From positions 19,951,548 to 20,015,547 of the forward strand of contig NC_034016.1 in assembly GCF_000346465.2 (NCBI RefSeq): a stretch of DNA of 64,000 nt, read 5' to 3'. Below the pieces are notes generated by a model that was given only the letters and a program-made list of their open reading frames with translations, did not search any database and was not told the origin of the DNA. Of the stretch, positions 1 to 12,681 are shown piece by piece; positions within the stretch are counted from its first letter, which is position 1; every line of letters starts with the position of its first letter. The position numbers and the translations under genes are program-made. Source of the DNA: Prunus persica. Lineage: Eukaryota > Streptophyta > Magnoliopsida > Rosales > Rosaceae.

Positions 1-174
1 TAAACCTCCTTATGACATTCAAATCATCACTTTGAACATCAATATTCATTCATAGCCTACAAACCTACGTTCTGACATCCCATCACATAGCATTTGCTTA
101 AAAAACCAGCCTTTTGGATTGTTTTGCCCCTCTTTTACACACGAAAAAAAACACACACACACACACAAAAGAGG

Positions 175-2596
175 ATGCATCAAACAATGGCTCTGCAAAA
201 ACATTTGGTCTTGTTCTATGTTGTTGTCTCTTTCTGTGCTGCTTCATGTTACAGTAGTGGTTTCCAAGAGGTCAACTCACTTCATAGTTTTGTTGACCAT
301 GAAAAAGAGTCTGGCTATAATTCTAGAGCTCATCCTTCAAACATGAACACCATTGAAGGTGTCAAGTTCATGGAATTCATCAAGCCAAGAGCTCAGCTCT
401 TCAGTTCGAGGAAGCTCGAAAGAGCGGCCGGCAGCAAGTCATCAAGCTCGGTCAAAACGATTAGTGTTGCTAATTTTGGAGCTAAAGGAAATGGTGCCGA
501 TGACACACGGGTATAAATATAATAGATGATGGGCTTATAGGCTTGTTAATATTAGAATATTCATATAGTAATTAATGCCGCACACACACTTATATATATA
601 GATAAATATATGACCACATTAACTAATAACAACCTTGGCGGTCACAATTTCTGTTTGGTTTTGCGAATGATGTAACCAATAATGTTCGTAGAAATTATTG
701 TAAAAGTTGATAGTTTCATATCCAACCCATTAAGATAATATGTTGTTTCTTTACATGAGTTCGTGAGTAAATATGATTAGTAAACGTGGTACAAATAATT
801 ATGCGCTTGTTTTAATAGAATTTGTGTTGAAGGTAATGTTTAATTTGTTTCTTCATGTACATACTGAGTTCATTCAGGCATTTGAGAAGGCGTGGAAGGC
901 AGCTTGTTCTTCCAATGGAGCCATAGTTCTTGTGGTGCCACAAAAGACCTATCTTGTTAGGCCGATCGAATTCTCGGGCCCCTGCAAATCTCATCTAACA
1001 ATGCAGGTAATTGAGATTAATGTGTTTAATTAATTTTGGATGTTTCCATAAGCATAATGTTGCTTGTTTGGAAAATTTCAGATATATGGAACCATAGAAG
1101 CATCAGATGATCGGTCAGTCTACAAAGATGTCACGCATTGGCTTATCTTTGACAACGTCCAAAGCTTGTTAGTTGTAGGTCCTGGAACCATCAATGGCAA
1201 TGGAAATAGATGGTGGGAAAACTCATGCAAAAGAAAGCCTCAGGTACTAATTAAACCCTAGATTAATTTGCTCTATTCAACTATGAAAACTTGTAAAATT
1301 AACTTACGTACTAATTAGAATCTCTTCAATTGATTCACAGCCCCCCTGCAACGAACAGGCCCCCACGGTACGTATACAATCCTCTAATTAAAAAATTTAT
1401 GCGCTTTTTTCTAATTATAATTAGTGCCATTAATGAAGTTTGAAGTTAAAAATTGTTCATGTCCATGCCTTGGGTGCAGGCTGTGACCTTCAACAAGTGC
1501 AATAACTTGGTGGTGAAGAATCTGAAGATCCAAGACGCACAGCAAATGCATGTTAGATTTCAAAATTGTAAAAATGTTGAAGCTTCCCATCTTACAGTAA
1601 CTGCACCAGAAGATAGTCCTAATACTGATGGAATTCATATCACAAATACCAAGAACATTACCATCTCAAGCTCTGTTATAGGAACAGGTACATATATATA
1701 TATAAATATATACAATTATTCTCTCATCCGCACATAATAATGTCCGAAGAACGTCCGCATAAGAGAATTTTTGTATATATACACACATACACAGATATGA
1801 TTATCAATTGAAACTAATTAAACCATGTTGTTTGAATTGAAGGTGATGATTGCATCTCTATTGTAAGTGGGTCCCAAAGAGTGCAAGCTACAGACATAAC
1901 TTGTGGACCAGGCCATGGAATCAGGTTAATTTCCAACTCTAAACTCCAACTTCTTCAAGACCCAAAATTGAAATTGTCATTTTAAATATTATCAACATAA
2001 TGTTAATGGTTTTTATTTTTTATTATTTTGATTCCATGGGATGTGATTAGTATTGGTAGCTTGGGAGAAGACAATGCAAATGACCATGTTTCAGGAGTAT
2101 TTGTGAATGGGGCTAAGATTTCTGGTACCTCAAATGGAGTTAGGATCAAGACATGGCAGGGAGGTTCAGGCAGTGCAAGCAATATTGTTTTCCAGAATGT
2201 GGAAATGAATGATGTGACTAACCCTATCATCATAGACCAAAATTATTGTGACCACAAAAACAAGGATTGTACACGACAGGTAATTAATTTCATTAATTGG
2301 TATCTAATCCCTTCATTAATTTGTCCTACACTGGAAACTTAATCGACCCTCCTTGTTTGATTTGTAATATATTGCAGAGGTCGGCAGTTCAAGTGAAAAA
2401 TGTGTTGTACCAGAACATAAGAGGGACAAGTGCTTCAACTGATGCCATAACATTTAATTGCAGCCAAAGTGTTCCATGTCAAGGCATTGTGCTTCAAAAT
2501 ATTCAACTGCAAAATGCAAGAGCCAAATGCAACAATGTTAAACCTGCGTACAAAGGCGCTGTCTCTCCTCGATGTTCTTGGGGATTAGTAAATTAA
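175..2596 (+). CDS. Polygalacturonase (GH28), 8 exons, secreted
   Basis: This enzyme hydrolyses alpha-1,4-galacturonan (pectin) in the cell wall. Exons read at 175-510, 878-1006, 1082-1243, 1341-1367, 1480-1687, 1843-1924, 2051-2279 and 2378-2596, all with GT-AG borders and matching phases, giving about 463 aa. All four GH28 motifs are visible: SPNTDG, GDDCIS, GPGHGIS and RIKTWQGG. They carry the catalytic aspartates, the histidine and the substrate-binding RIK. The N-terminus has a hydrophobic signal peptide followed by a roughly 80-residue pro-region before the parallel beta-helix domain ([14 protein letters not shown]). The first ATG at 175 is used; an in-frame ATG at 187 is an alternative. 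The length is normal for plant polygalacturonases and no lesion is seen. Members of this clade act in pollen, abscission or fruit softening, but the sequence does not say which applies here. Confidence 0.93.
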
Positions 2597-3188
2597 AAAA
2601 GGGATTATGAAATTAGGTTTGTGGACTGTAAATCATGTATTCTTGTACCCAATAGCACATAAATAATTGTTTCTCTGTTGTAATTATATGATCATATAGT
2701 CATTGTGAATAAGCATACGTAAAGAAAAGATACAACTTTGATACAAGTTACTTTTATACAACCCAAGTGTCTTCTTTTTTTCACTTGTACTTTTGTTTGT
2801 TGGCATCAAAGTACTAGTAACCCACTGGGTATCCGTATAGATAGCTTTACATTACAACCAAGGTTTCTCCGCAGGCACCATAGCCTTGTATAAAAAAATA
2901 TAAATATGAAAAAGTGGTATTAAAAAAATAAAGAAAGTTACAACAATATAGTTTAAGACTACATTGGAGAACAAAGATCTCCATACAAGCAAAGGCATTG
3001 TATAAAATAGTTACTATATTGGGGTGATGCAGTCATCACTGTGTAGCCGGATTCGATATATCTATACTTTTATCCCGACCGTATGACGCAGCCTGAGAAT
3101 GGTAACTCAACCAAATCAGAAAATGGATCTTTTTGTATGCAGGAAATGGTTTTGAAGTTGAGAAAGGTTTGCATGAACGTATGTGTGG
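2597..3188. other. Convergent intergenic region
   Basis: This lies between the stop of the polygalacturonase and the stop of the opposing TPR gene. It should hold both 3' UTRs. AATAAA-like AT-rich stretches are present. I see no gene. Confidence 0.5.
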
Positions 3189-6100
3189 CTATCTGAAGGG
3201 TTCAACAGGAGCAGACTCTTCAAGAAAGACTGCAGCCTCAAAGCATTCCGCAGCCTCTAATGAAGAAGATGGGGTGCCCTGGGATTCGTAGAGTAGGCCA
3301 AGGTTATACCATGCAGAATGGTTCGTTCTATCAAGACTTAATGCATTCATCAGAAAGCTTCGGACAACAGTGTACAAATGGTTTGAGCGATCACCAAGCC
3401 GTCTGAGGACAACAGCTGTAGAGATTAAGCTCGGTACATGGGAAGGGTCAATATCCAAAGCTTCTGAAAAAGCTCTTAGAGCTTCTTTATAGAGGCCCTT
3501 CGTTTCATAAAGCACACCTGCAAAATCGATAAAGGTCCACATCTTTAGCACTACACACTATGCCAGGAGAAGTTTCCACAAACACAAATGTAGAGGGATA
3601 CATATATTTCGTTCTCAATTATTAATTGGTGAGTGATCTAATAGTTAGTACACAGGGAACCAGAGCAGTTCACGAAAGAACTGATTGAAAGATATAAGAA
3701 AAAACACACAGACACACACACAAACCAAGTGAGTGTCTGAATTTACCTGTGGCATGACATCTATTAGCAGAGTAAGCATTTATGGCTTTAGCTTTGGAAA
3801 GACAAATCTCAGCATCACTCCATTGTGAAAGATTTATGTAGACATATGCCAGATCATGCCATATTTCCAATTCCAACCTTCCAGAAAAATTTCCATTACT
3901 CTGTCATTTAATAAAACAACAGAAGATTACTTGCAGTGGAACAATTCAAGTATCAAAGGTATATGAAAGAGACATCCATTCACAACTTGTTTTTCAAATA
4001 GTTCTTAATAAATGGGAAAAGTAATCAAATAATGCACCTTTAGAAGCTTGTTCCCATAACCATAGCTTTTACTCTGAACATGAAGAAAAGCGAGAAGTTG
4101 AGTGTATGTTGCAATGGCATTTTTAAACTGACCCTGTGCAGTTTGAAGTTTCGCTTTGGTTCTCAGTAATTCACCTTGTTCCCATTTCCCTGACTGATCC
4201 AAAGCAGCCTCTATGATTGTTTCAGCATCCACAAACCGTTTCTGAGCTGACAGTATTCTGCTCAACAATAACCAACTTTTAATATTAGACCCACCTTCCA
4301 GCTTTAACATTTGCTTAGCACAATCAAGTGCAGCATCCAACTTTCTCTGCTCAGCATATTCTAGACTGAGATGGTAAAGAATAATAGGGTCACTCATTGT
4401 TGTCATTCTCCCAGCAGTTTCCAGGGCCTGAAGTGCCTCAGCCTGTCTTTTCACTCTCTCATAATCAGCAACCGCTGATTTAGAATGCACTGAAAGTGAT
4501 ATGCCCAATAAACAAGCGGCGGTACTTTTCAAATGATCACACTTACCATCCACACTTTGCATGGCTCTAAGGGCAAAACCTACCCCTTCTTCTGCATGAC
4601 TGGGGTTTTCCCCACATATCTTCAATGCCAATAACAAAGCTGGAAAGCACATTGGATCCTCGCTTTTACTCAACAATCTCCTCAGTAGATTTAAAGCAAC
4701 TGAATGCTCACCTGCTCCGTAGTAGCAGAGAGCTAGTTTGTAGAATATTTCTTTCCGATCCATAAACCCAGGTAACAATTCTTCAACTTGACTAGCTAAA
4801 GCCCTGGTATCCCCTGATACAGATAGAGCAAACGAAAGATGATCCAAGATTGATGGATCCCACTGAATTCTTTTAAGACACACTTTTCTAAGTAGAATCA
4901 TTAGCAGAAGAATAGCCTCTTCTAAACTGTTTCTGGGTACAAATGAACTGTCCATTTGGGAGCGGAAGTTTGGGGGGCTTGCTTCAGCTCCACTATAAAG
5001 AAGAAAAACAGCAAACTCCTTCTGAATCTTTGCAGTAGTTTCTACCTCAAGGTTCCAATGATGGAGTAAAGCCCGTCGGTAGGACAAGATAGCTTCATGC
5101 GGACAATCAGCAAGTTTCCATAATTCTGGGAGCAACTCAACACTCTTACTTACAATCTCCTGCAATTTACAGTCAGCAACAAAGTTTTGAGGCAAGCCGT
5201 CTGGTAATGAAGATTCAACAACATCCAGAATAACCTGGCAAGATTGAGCACCTTCTGCAAGAATGATTGAAGATATACATAAGCCACACGATGATGCTCT
5301 GATTATCAGGTAAAGCTCACAAATTCCTTCTTTTTCTTTACCCATCCCAAGTAAAACACTCAATATTATGGTGAAGAAGCATAACAGAGCATTATTTTAA
5401 ATTGAAATTGTTTGACGGTGGCATCATTACAAAATGTCTTAAAAGCCTATTATATTCTTACAAAATTAATGCGTACTAATTTTTTATCAGTAAAGGTAAA
5501 CTGACCAAAAACTAAACCGCCTCACTAAAATAAATGAGTGCAGGTTACAATTATGTACAGTCTCACATAATCCAAGATTCTACAAGCAAGAATGAAAAAT
5601 ATGTAAACCAGCATATTAACAGTACCTTTAAACCTCCCAAGATCCTGCAATGATTTTGCTTTGAGAAGTATTGCTTCCAGAAGTAAAGTTACAGCATTTA
5701 TAGACATTGGCGGGGTAGAAAAACTTTGAGAACGCCTCCTACGCCGCTCACCTACTCTGGCAAGGGTATTTTTTATCTTCGGAGTCAATGCAGCAATATC
5801 TATTCCTTCAAATACATGTAAAGCAGCTTCTATGTTTCCTTTCTGATATTCGTATCTTCCTAATAACGCTCTTGCTTCCTGAAAATTCAAATGTTAAGCT
5901 TTAAAATACACAAACAACTTCCAGGGTCACCAATACAAAGACTGCATTGTTTCAGACAGGCTCCTAAGGCAAAGAACTCTGCTTTTCATTGTGAGAGTCT
6001 GACTGACATGCTTTGGCATGCAAAACCACAATTGGCTGCATTTAATTATCCTCGATAGCCTCCTCCTGGGATACCTAGTTTTCTCCCTAAAAGGTCAACG

Positions 6101-6697
6101 GACAGCCTTTAGTATGCGAAGGGCCTAAAAGTAGGACTATTTTATGAACCGAACAACAGCCTTAATCTATGCAGAGTGACACATTGATCCAGGAAGGTTT
6201 GTCAAAAGTTGCAATGACTTCACCTCTCTGTTCATGATGGAGATGAACGATTTGTAAGGGTCTATGTGGAAATCCTGATCATTATGACCAAATACTCATA
6301 TATTTGAGGATAATAGAATGAAAAGGCAACGGAAACTGGGTTTGACAACAATCAGTTTAATGTCTATTTATCAAAATCCTTTCAGTTTTATTAGTTTACC
6401 TCCGGGGAGTTAAAAAAAATATATAAAAAAATTGAAATTGAAATTGAAAAGAAGAAAACAGGTGGTTCAACGGATAAGCAATTTTTAAAGCAAACAAACC
6501 TCATAGTTCAAGCATCCACTCTCACGCAGAGATGACTCAGCTTCTTCTATATTGCCAGTGTGTGGTTTCTTTGTAACCTCGACAGCTCGAGATGAAGACT
6601 CACTTGTTGTACGATCCTTGGTTGCAAGGGATTCATTTTCTGAAGGAACCATTTCATCTGCTGCTCTTAATTGCTCTCCAGAGCAGAGGCACTTCAT
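3189..6697 (-). CDS. NPG1-related TPR protein (NPGR-like), calmodulin-binding family
   Basis: This is a tetratricopeptide-repeat protein of the NO POLLEN GERMINATION family; Arabidopsis NPG1 binds calmodulin and is needed for pollen germination. Coding exons, read on the minus strand, are 6697-6500, 5878-5626, 5254-4038, 3900-3747 and 3517-3189, all GT-AG, giving about 716 aa, the family's usual length. The start at 6697 (MKCLCSGEQ) was chosen because family members begin with a similar Cys-rich MxCxCSGEQ. An in-frame ATG at 6760 would add 21 basic residues. The early block NYEEARALLGRYEYQKGN is typical of the family, and C-terminal TPRs include the AWYNLGLLYESQG block. A 5' UTR intron with a donor near 7338 is likely. 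I cannot separate NPGR1 from NPGR2. Confidence 0.88.
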
Positions 6698-7600
6698 TAC
6701 CTTTCCAAAGTTCCGCGTAGATTTACCCCTCCTCCCCTTTTCAGTTCTACTCCTCCTCATAATGCTTCACAGTGGTCCAAAATCTTCAACCAACCACCAA
6801 CAGTAATTCAGAACCTTTGTGAGTGAAATTGGAACATGCTCATTACAACAGTTAAGTGATAACTTTTAGACCATGATCAGATTAAGATAAAGATCAATCA
6901 GGCAATCGCTCAAACTTTTGCATTAAAAAAGAAGTAATTATGAGAACCCAACAACTAACTAATCCTACATATGATGGAACAAAAAATTTCGGGAACCATA
7001 ATTTTAACACTGGAAAAGAGAATACAAATGAAAATTAACATGAAGAAACTTTCTTCAATAATAAAGATATAAATTTACCAAAATTCAAGGCCAAGACCCT
7101 AACTTTATCACTCACAGAAAACAATAACTATCAAACCCAAAAACCCATCAGTCACACTTGATAAAGTCCAACAGCATCATCAAATTTCAGCCTCACCCAC
7201 ATATAACCCTCAAATGGCATCAATTAGAAAGACAAACCATGACAAATTACTAGAGCCAAATGGAAATTCCGAACCCTAGAAACTGACAGAACAACCTTAA
7301 ATTGTATAAATAACCAATGAAAAAGAAAAGCAATCACCTTTTGTTTGTGCAAAGCAGAAAAGCAGAGGCTAAGAGCTCACATGACATGAACAGCAATGCA
7401 TTACTCATCACTTCAATTTTATTTCCAACAAAACCCTCCTTTGATGGGTTCTTTTGAATCTTCCTTTTCTTCTCTTTTCCTTGTTTGCTTCTTCAGTAGG
7501 TGATTTGGGTGAGAAGAGGGCATGGAATTTTGAATTGAAGCGTAAGCTTGAAGATTTTCTAGGGGTTAAGAAATTGAGGAACTCAGAATAAACAAAATAA
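6698..7600 (-). promoter_or_regulatory. 5' UTR with probable leader intron, and promoter of the NPGR-like gene
   Basis: Upstream of the start codon on the minus strand, a leader exon ending near 7338 with a gtgattgc-type donor could splice to an acceptor near the first coding exon. The part from 7340 to 7600 is pyrimidine/purine-skewed, as plant 5' UTRs often are. No protein-coding exon is seen. The leader intron is inferred from splice-site appearance only. Confidence 0.35.
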
Positions 7601-7829
7601 AAAGTTGGGGTTTTCGGGAATTGGGAAATTCCTTTTTGGGTCCCGCCGCGTGTAGCATCTCATTTACTTTTACCACCGTGGCTGAGGCTGATTGTTCGCC
7701 ACGTGGAATGCGTTTTAAGACGCTTCGTTGGCATTAACGGTATTTAACTACACTGTACGAAAGTCAACAGTTATTTCTCCTTTTCTTTACCATATTTCCA
7801 TTAGTTTGAGCCGTTTTTCATTAATTTGA

Positions 7830-8897
7830 GTCGTTTGATAACAATTTTATTTTTATTTTTTATTTTTTATTTTTTGATGTTAGAATATAGAGAAAAATAT
7901 GAGTGAGAATGTGAGTAAGAAGAAGATTAAGAGAAATGATGAGAGGGTAGAATGAAAAAAATGAATAACAAAAGTGAAAACAATTTGAAGTAAATTTCAT
8001 TTTTTATTTTTTATTTTCACTTTTGTTACTCCTCCTCCCATTCAGTGACGATTTTTGGGGCGTGCAAAGTGAGCACATGCACAGGACCCCTTCCAAGAGG
8101 GCCCCAAAAACATTATATTACTGCATGAAATATTATTATTTTATTGAGGCTAGATTTTTCTTTTAAATAAAAAAAATATCATATTGGGATTAGTTTAATA
8201 TACTAATATAATATTAATAATATAACATATACTACATTAAAATATGCCACTAACTTTGCAGGCCGAAAAAAAAAATTCCATACTAGTCACATTAACAAAA
8301 CAAAAAACAAAAACTTTGAATACAGAATATATTAATATAATATATAACATAGCCCAACCCTTATATAGCATTCAAGTTTATTTTTCTTTTCCCCCAACTG
8401 TCATAAGCCATGTGGCCTTTTTTTGAAAGTTTCATGAATCAAGCTCAATTCTCTCTCTCAAATACTTAGAGTTTTCCCTGCCTTTTTCTAAATCATAATT
8501 GAAGAAATTTCCCAAATCAACGAGTTCATCATTATAAGATCAAGACAAATTGAGGTAAAACTTTGATAGTATAGTTATTGATCCAAGAAAATTCATTAAT
8601 TATTTGTCGGATAATTTTTATTTAATGTGACTATCTTTTGGTGAGTTTTAGTTGCAAATTTGCTATCAATATATATGGTCCAATTCTAATATTTTTGTTG
8701 AAGATTTTGTTTTAAGAGGCTCCATTACTCATTTTACACAGGGCCCTTAATATCTCAAAGACGCCCCTGCTCTCATCCTCTCCTCTCATCTTCCCTCTCA
8801 ATCTCATCTCCACTCTCATTCTTCTTCTTTTTCTTCTATATTACTAGCATAACAAATGAAAACTAAAAACTAAATTGAAATGGTTATCAAACAAGCA
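7830..8897. mobile_element. MITE interrupted by a hAT-like insertion
   Basis: The left end reads TCGTTTGATAACAATTTTA and the right end GGTTATCAAACAAGCAC, so the termini form an inverted repeat around GTTTGATAAC/GTTATCAAAC. Just inside are purine-rich (GAGTGAGAATGTGAG type) and pyrimidine-rich (CATCTCCACTCTCATTC type) subterminal stretches that pair with each other. A second, uninterrupted copy with the same architecture sits at about 31419-31681. The middle is split by the element at 8043-8769. The exact ends and target duplication of the outer element are not clear. Confidence 0.6.
8043..8769. mobile_element. hAT-like non-autonomous element nested in the MITE
   Basis: The termini read CAGTGACGATTTTTGGG at the left and, in reverse complement, CAGGGGCGTCTTTGAGA at the right, a short imperfect hAT-type inverted repeat. 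It is flanked by 8-bp sequences CTCCCATT (8035-8042) and CTCTCATC (8770-8777) that agree at 6 of 8 positions, the target-duplication size expected of hAT elements. The interior is AT-rich with no transposase ORF. The nesting shows that it inserted after the surrounding MITE. Confidence 0.55.
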
Positions 8898-11660
8898 CTT
8901 ATATTTCCGGTTTACCACAATTTTAAATTTTAAAAAATATATATATTCCTTTTTCTAAGTAAATAAAGACAAAAAATCACTCTTCATCTCTATAGTTTGC
9001 TGCATATTTAGTAATTTGACTCTTATAATTTAATATACGTTGCAATTCAAAGACATGTTCAATTTTTCGACGGAATAAGCACATACATGGAATGATATTT
9101 GGGACGAACTTTTTTATGGAATTTTATAAAAATTTGTATGTGTTTTAAATTGTGATATAATTAAACTATATGCCAAAGTTAAAATTACATAGACCAAAGT
9201 AGAAAACTAAACAAACTACATGAGTCAAAGTGACTTTTTCCAATAACCAAACATAAAGACTAAATCAACCCCATTTATGCGACAATAAATTATACACTTG
9301 CCATTTATGGGGTATTAAAAAGTGGGTGAAATTAGTACCTTTTTATTTTGCCAAAGTTATGAATTGGGAGAGAGTTTTCTCACACACGTTATTAAGATGT
9401 CATGGAGTTCGAATTTGAGACTATTAGTTTGCAAATTCATACCTCTAATCAAATTTATACTCAAATGATTAAATAAGAGTACGAAATATACAACGGGGAA
9501 CAAATCCTGCCCACCAAATATCTTTTCATAATACTATCAACAATCACGGATCATTAACTAATCAAACATGAAGATGTGGTTGCTAACCGTCTTCTGATAT
9601 ATCTAGTTATGGTTTTCAAGTGCAGATAGATTTTATACATTGTCGCCTCAGTTATCTAGTGGCGCTGACTTGTTCCCCAACCTTAACTTTTGTTTTGGCA
9701 TACAACGGACAGATTTCTTCCACATATTTGTCTTATGTTATCTAAACTTTTCAAGTTCACCGGCCACAAATAATAATGTGGCTTCAAAAAAACAATGTGG
9801 AAATTTTAAAAGAAGGAAAATAAGAAGGAATAAGACAATTTAATTGAATTGAATTAAATAAATTCACTTGAAAATCATATATATTCAATAACGAGTTGTT
9901 GATAAAGTGGTACTTCTTTTTTTTTTAAAATTAGAACATATTAAAAGTTTGAATCACCATATCTATTAACGAAATAAAAGTTCATTTATATCCAAAATGT
10001 CTTAAAAGTTGTCCGTTCTTGATATATATTTTGTGGAAAACTTCATAGTGCTAAGATTAATTAGCATGTCTTTGTATGTTTGTAAATGTGGGAGCAAAAA
10101 TTACTCCCAAGAAATCAATCCACTAGCATCCTAACCTTGAGAAAGTTGCTGCAATCAAGATACATATTTTCTATCTTCTCTCAATGACTACATGAATGAA
10201 ATCATGGAATTAGTGGGACTTGATGGCCAAGGCCTATTAGGGTAAACATGTCATGTATCCAAGATCAAAAGCTAGCATGTTTCATGCCACATGGCAAAGC
10301 CCGCATGATCACCCACTATCATGCCCATGATGGAGTGATTGTGGCTCATGAAAAAAGCCATGAAACATAGAATTTGCAGCCCAGGATTCCATTGCTTATA
10401 AACATAAAAAATAAAAAAATGGCCAATTAACGTAGTATCCCAATAGGAAAAAAAGAATGTACAATATTATTTCTAAATTCTCCTGCAATTTCTTGAATTC
10501 CTACCATCATTGTATTTTTTCGCAAGTACCTCCTCCTTCATTGGTCACAAGCAAAAGATGATGTCTTGCTTCTCAACATTAATTAGATGACCCAAAATTT
10601 TGCGCTCCAACGACAAAGTTGTTTCACATGCCAAAAAGAATCGTCGTAAAGCAACATAGATTACTTAGAAAATAATTTAATTGTCAAGGTTTTCAAGTAT
10701 TGAACAATAGGAATACAACACGAATATATTCTTAAACACAAGGTTAATTTGACTTTTGAGTAGTTTTATTGAACGTGAGGTTAATTTGACCCAAGTGTTA
10801 ACTCGACCTTCGTTTTTCGCAATTTAGAATTGATTGATTCTACAATATTACCACTGATATTATATCAAGAATTTTCGGGGTTCATGTCATATGCCATTAA
10901 AGTTGAAAACATTTACATCCTTTTACCACAAACTATGATTAGTTGTTCCAAATGATTGATGGTAGAGGTATTAGTTAAACGTGTTACATAAGTCTATGAC
11001 AAAAAGGTTGGAATAAAAAAAAAAAAAACTACAATTTGAAAACCACACATACAATAACAAGTCAGGAAACTTAAAACTAAAAGAAAATCTTCATATAATT
11101 CTAATTAAATATGTTTTTAATCTCAAAATAAGTCTTTTTTTTTTTAGTTTTTATAGATTATCTACTAAGATGGATTGTCGTTAGTGAAACTCGAATCTAT
11201 GTCTTGGTAGCGAAGAGAATGATCCTTACCAACTCAACCAATCCTCATTGACAAAATAAGTCTATTCTTCTTTTTATAGTCATTCATTTCATTCAATATT
11301 TGTGTTATTTATGCTAACATATCTCAAGTCCATATCCCATTTGGACTATAACTATGATAAATTATCTTAATTACTAATAGGAAACCTATTATTATCCCAA
11401 ACTGATTAGGATTTGAGTGCAGACTTACCCTTAGGTTAGGTGAAACCTAACCCAATATAAATGGTGAAAAAAATATGAGTTTAATGTTAAATTTTAGAAA
11501 ATTCATCCCATTTTATATTACATCCGAATTATCAAGGATGAAGTGAATTTTTGCCACATCGATTTGCCACAATGAACAAACTTTGGTGTGGCACGCAAAC
11601 TAACATTAATTGTGACTAAACAGGAATCTAATTAGTTTTGGACTAGCCAACCCCTAACCT
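8898..11660. other. Intergenic, no gene recognised
   Basis: This is AT-rich DNA with only short ORFs of no recognisable family. A stretch around 11140-11260 resembles degenerate dispersed repeat DNA common in plant intergenic regions. I see no RNA gene and no long reading frame. Confidence 0.4.
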
Positions 11661-11749
11661 CCGAAGAACCTAGGGGTATATTTGTCATTCTATCTATCAG
11701 GGTATTCTCGTAGTTTCGTGAGAGAACAAGGGGCAATCGTTCAATTCCA

Positions 11750-12240
11750 CATCTATAAATACAGAGAACTCAACCCCTCCTCCCATTCCTCTATACCATA
11801 TTTTTTTCCTCCTCTCTTTCTCCCTCTCCCTCTCTCTCTCTCTCTCTCCCTCTTTCTCTTTTTCTCTCTTGTCTCTTTGTTTGCAACAATCTTTCTCCAG
11901 ATTCCGGTTAATTGTCCGTACGGTCTCTTCTCTCCCACCAAAACCTTTGCCCTCCCGTTCTCTTTTTCTTTTTTATTTTTTTGGGTGGGTCCTGATTTTT
12001 CCTAAATCTGCTTTTGTTTTTAGGATTTTTCATCCTACAGTCAGTTTCTAATTTTTTTTTACTGTTAATTTACCGTTTTACCCCTCCATTTGGACGTTTT
12101 GTTTTGTTTTTTTCCCCTACTTACCAAACAAGTTTTATCAGATTTATCCTTTTTTTCATAAAAAATTTCCTTCTGGGTTGGATTTGTGGTGGGTTTCATG
12201 AACTGCTGCTGCACACGTGGCATGCACCCAGATAGCCATC
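11750..12240 (+). promoter_or_regulatory. CT-rich leader of the small gene at 12241
   Basis: TATAAATA occurs at about 11754, followed by a (CT)n-rich stretch (about 11805-11875) and a T-rich leader up to the start codon. This is a typical plant core promoter and pyrimidine-rich 5' UTR. The leader contains an upstream ATG at 12198. Confidence 0.45.
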
Positions 12241-12302
12241 ATGAACACCAAAACGATGCGTTTGCCACCTCGTCGGATTTCGACGACCAATGCGTCAAAT
12301 AA
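12198..12302 (+). CDS. Upstream ORF overlapping the start of the 12241 gene
   Basis: An ATG at 12198 opens a 34-codon frame that ends at TAA 12300-12302. It overlaps the main start at 12241 in a different frame. The peptide begins MNCCCTRGM and is rich in Cys and His. If the leader begins near 11780, this uORF lies on the mRNA and should reduce initiation at the main ATG. Conservation, which would separate a regulatory peptide from chance, cannot be tested here. Confidence 0.35.
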   Translation: MNCCCTRGMHPDSHHEHQNDAFATSSDFDDQCVK

Positions 12303-12681
12303 CAACAAGCGCAAAGAGAAGGAGAGTGGCTTCGACGCGCTCCACCAGTCAACAACAACAAAGATGCTCAAGCTGGCCCCACCGCCTCAAGCCGGCTCCA
12401 ACAGTCCACCGGAGCCGGCTTCGTCCGACCAACTCCTCGCCGGCTATTTGGCGCACGAGTTCCTAACCAAGGGCACCCTCCTAGGGCAGTCGTGGGACAC
12501 ATACAAAGCCGAGCCGGCCCCAGGGCCTCCGGGTGATGAAGCCGAGCCGAGTTCGGGAGCCGAGCCGAATCTTGAGAACTTGGAGAGATACGTGGAAGTT
12601 GCTGATTTGCTGAAGACGGATGGGGCCCACTTAGCTGGCATTGTCAACCCAACTCAGCTCGCTCGCGTTTTACAGTTGTGA
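12241..12681 (+). CDS. Small plant protein of unknown function, 146 aa
   Basis: A single-exon gene starts at the first in-frame ATG, 12241; the frame is open further upstream but without an ATG. The N-terminus is basic and low-complexity (N/K/R-rich, about residues 1-30). The middle is Pro/Ala/Glu-rich. The most conserved-looking block is DQLLAGYLAHEFLTKGTLLG at about residues 68-87, and a short helical segment (NLENLERYVEVADLLKTDG) follows near the C-terminus. There is no signal peptide and no membrane segment. GC content is clearly higher than the flanks, as expected for a coding sequence. I do not recognise a named family and assign no function. Confidence 0.7.
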   Translation: MNTKTMRLPPRRISTTNASNNNKRKEKESGFDALHQSTTTKMLKLAPPPQAGSNSPPEPASSDQLLAGYLAHEFLTKGTLLGQSWDTYKAEPAPGPPGDEAEPSSGAEPNLENLERYVEVADLLKTDGAHLAGIVNPTQLARVLQL

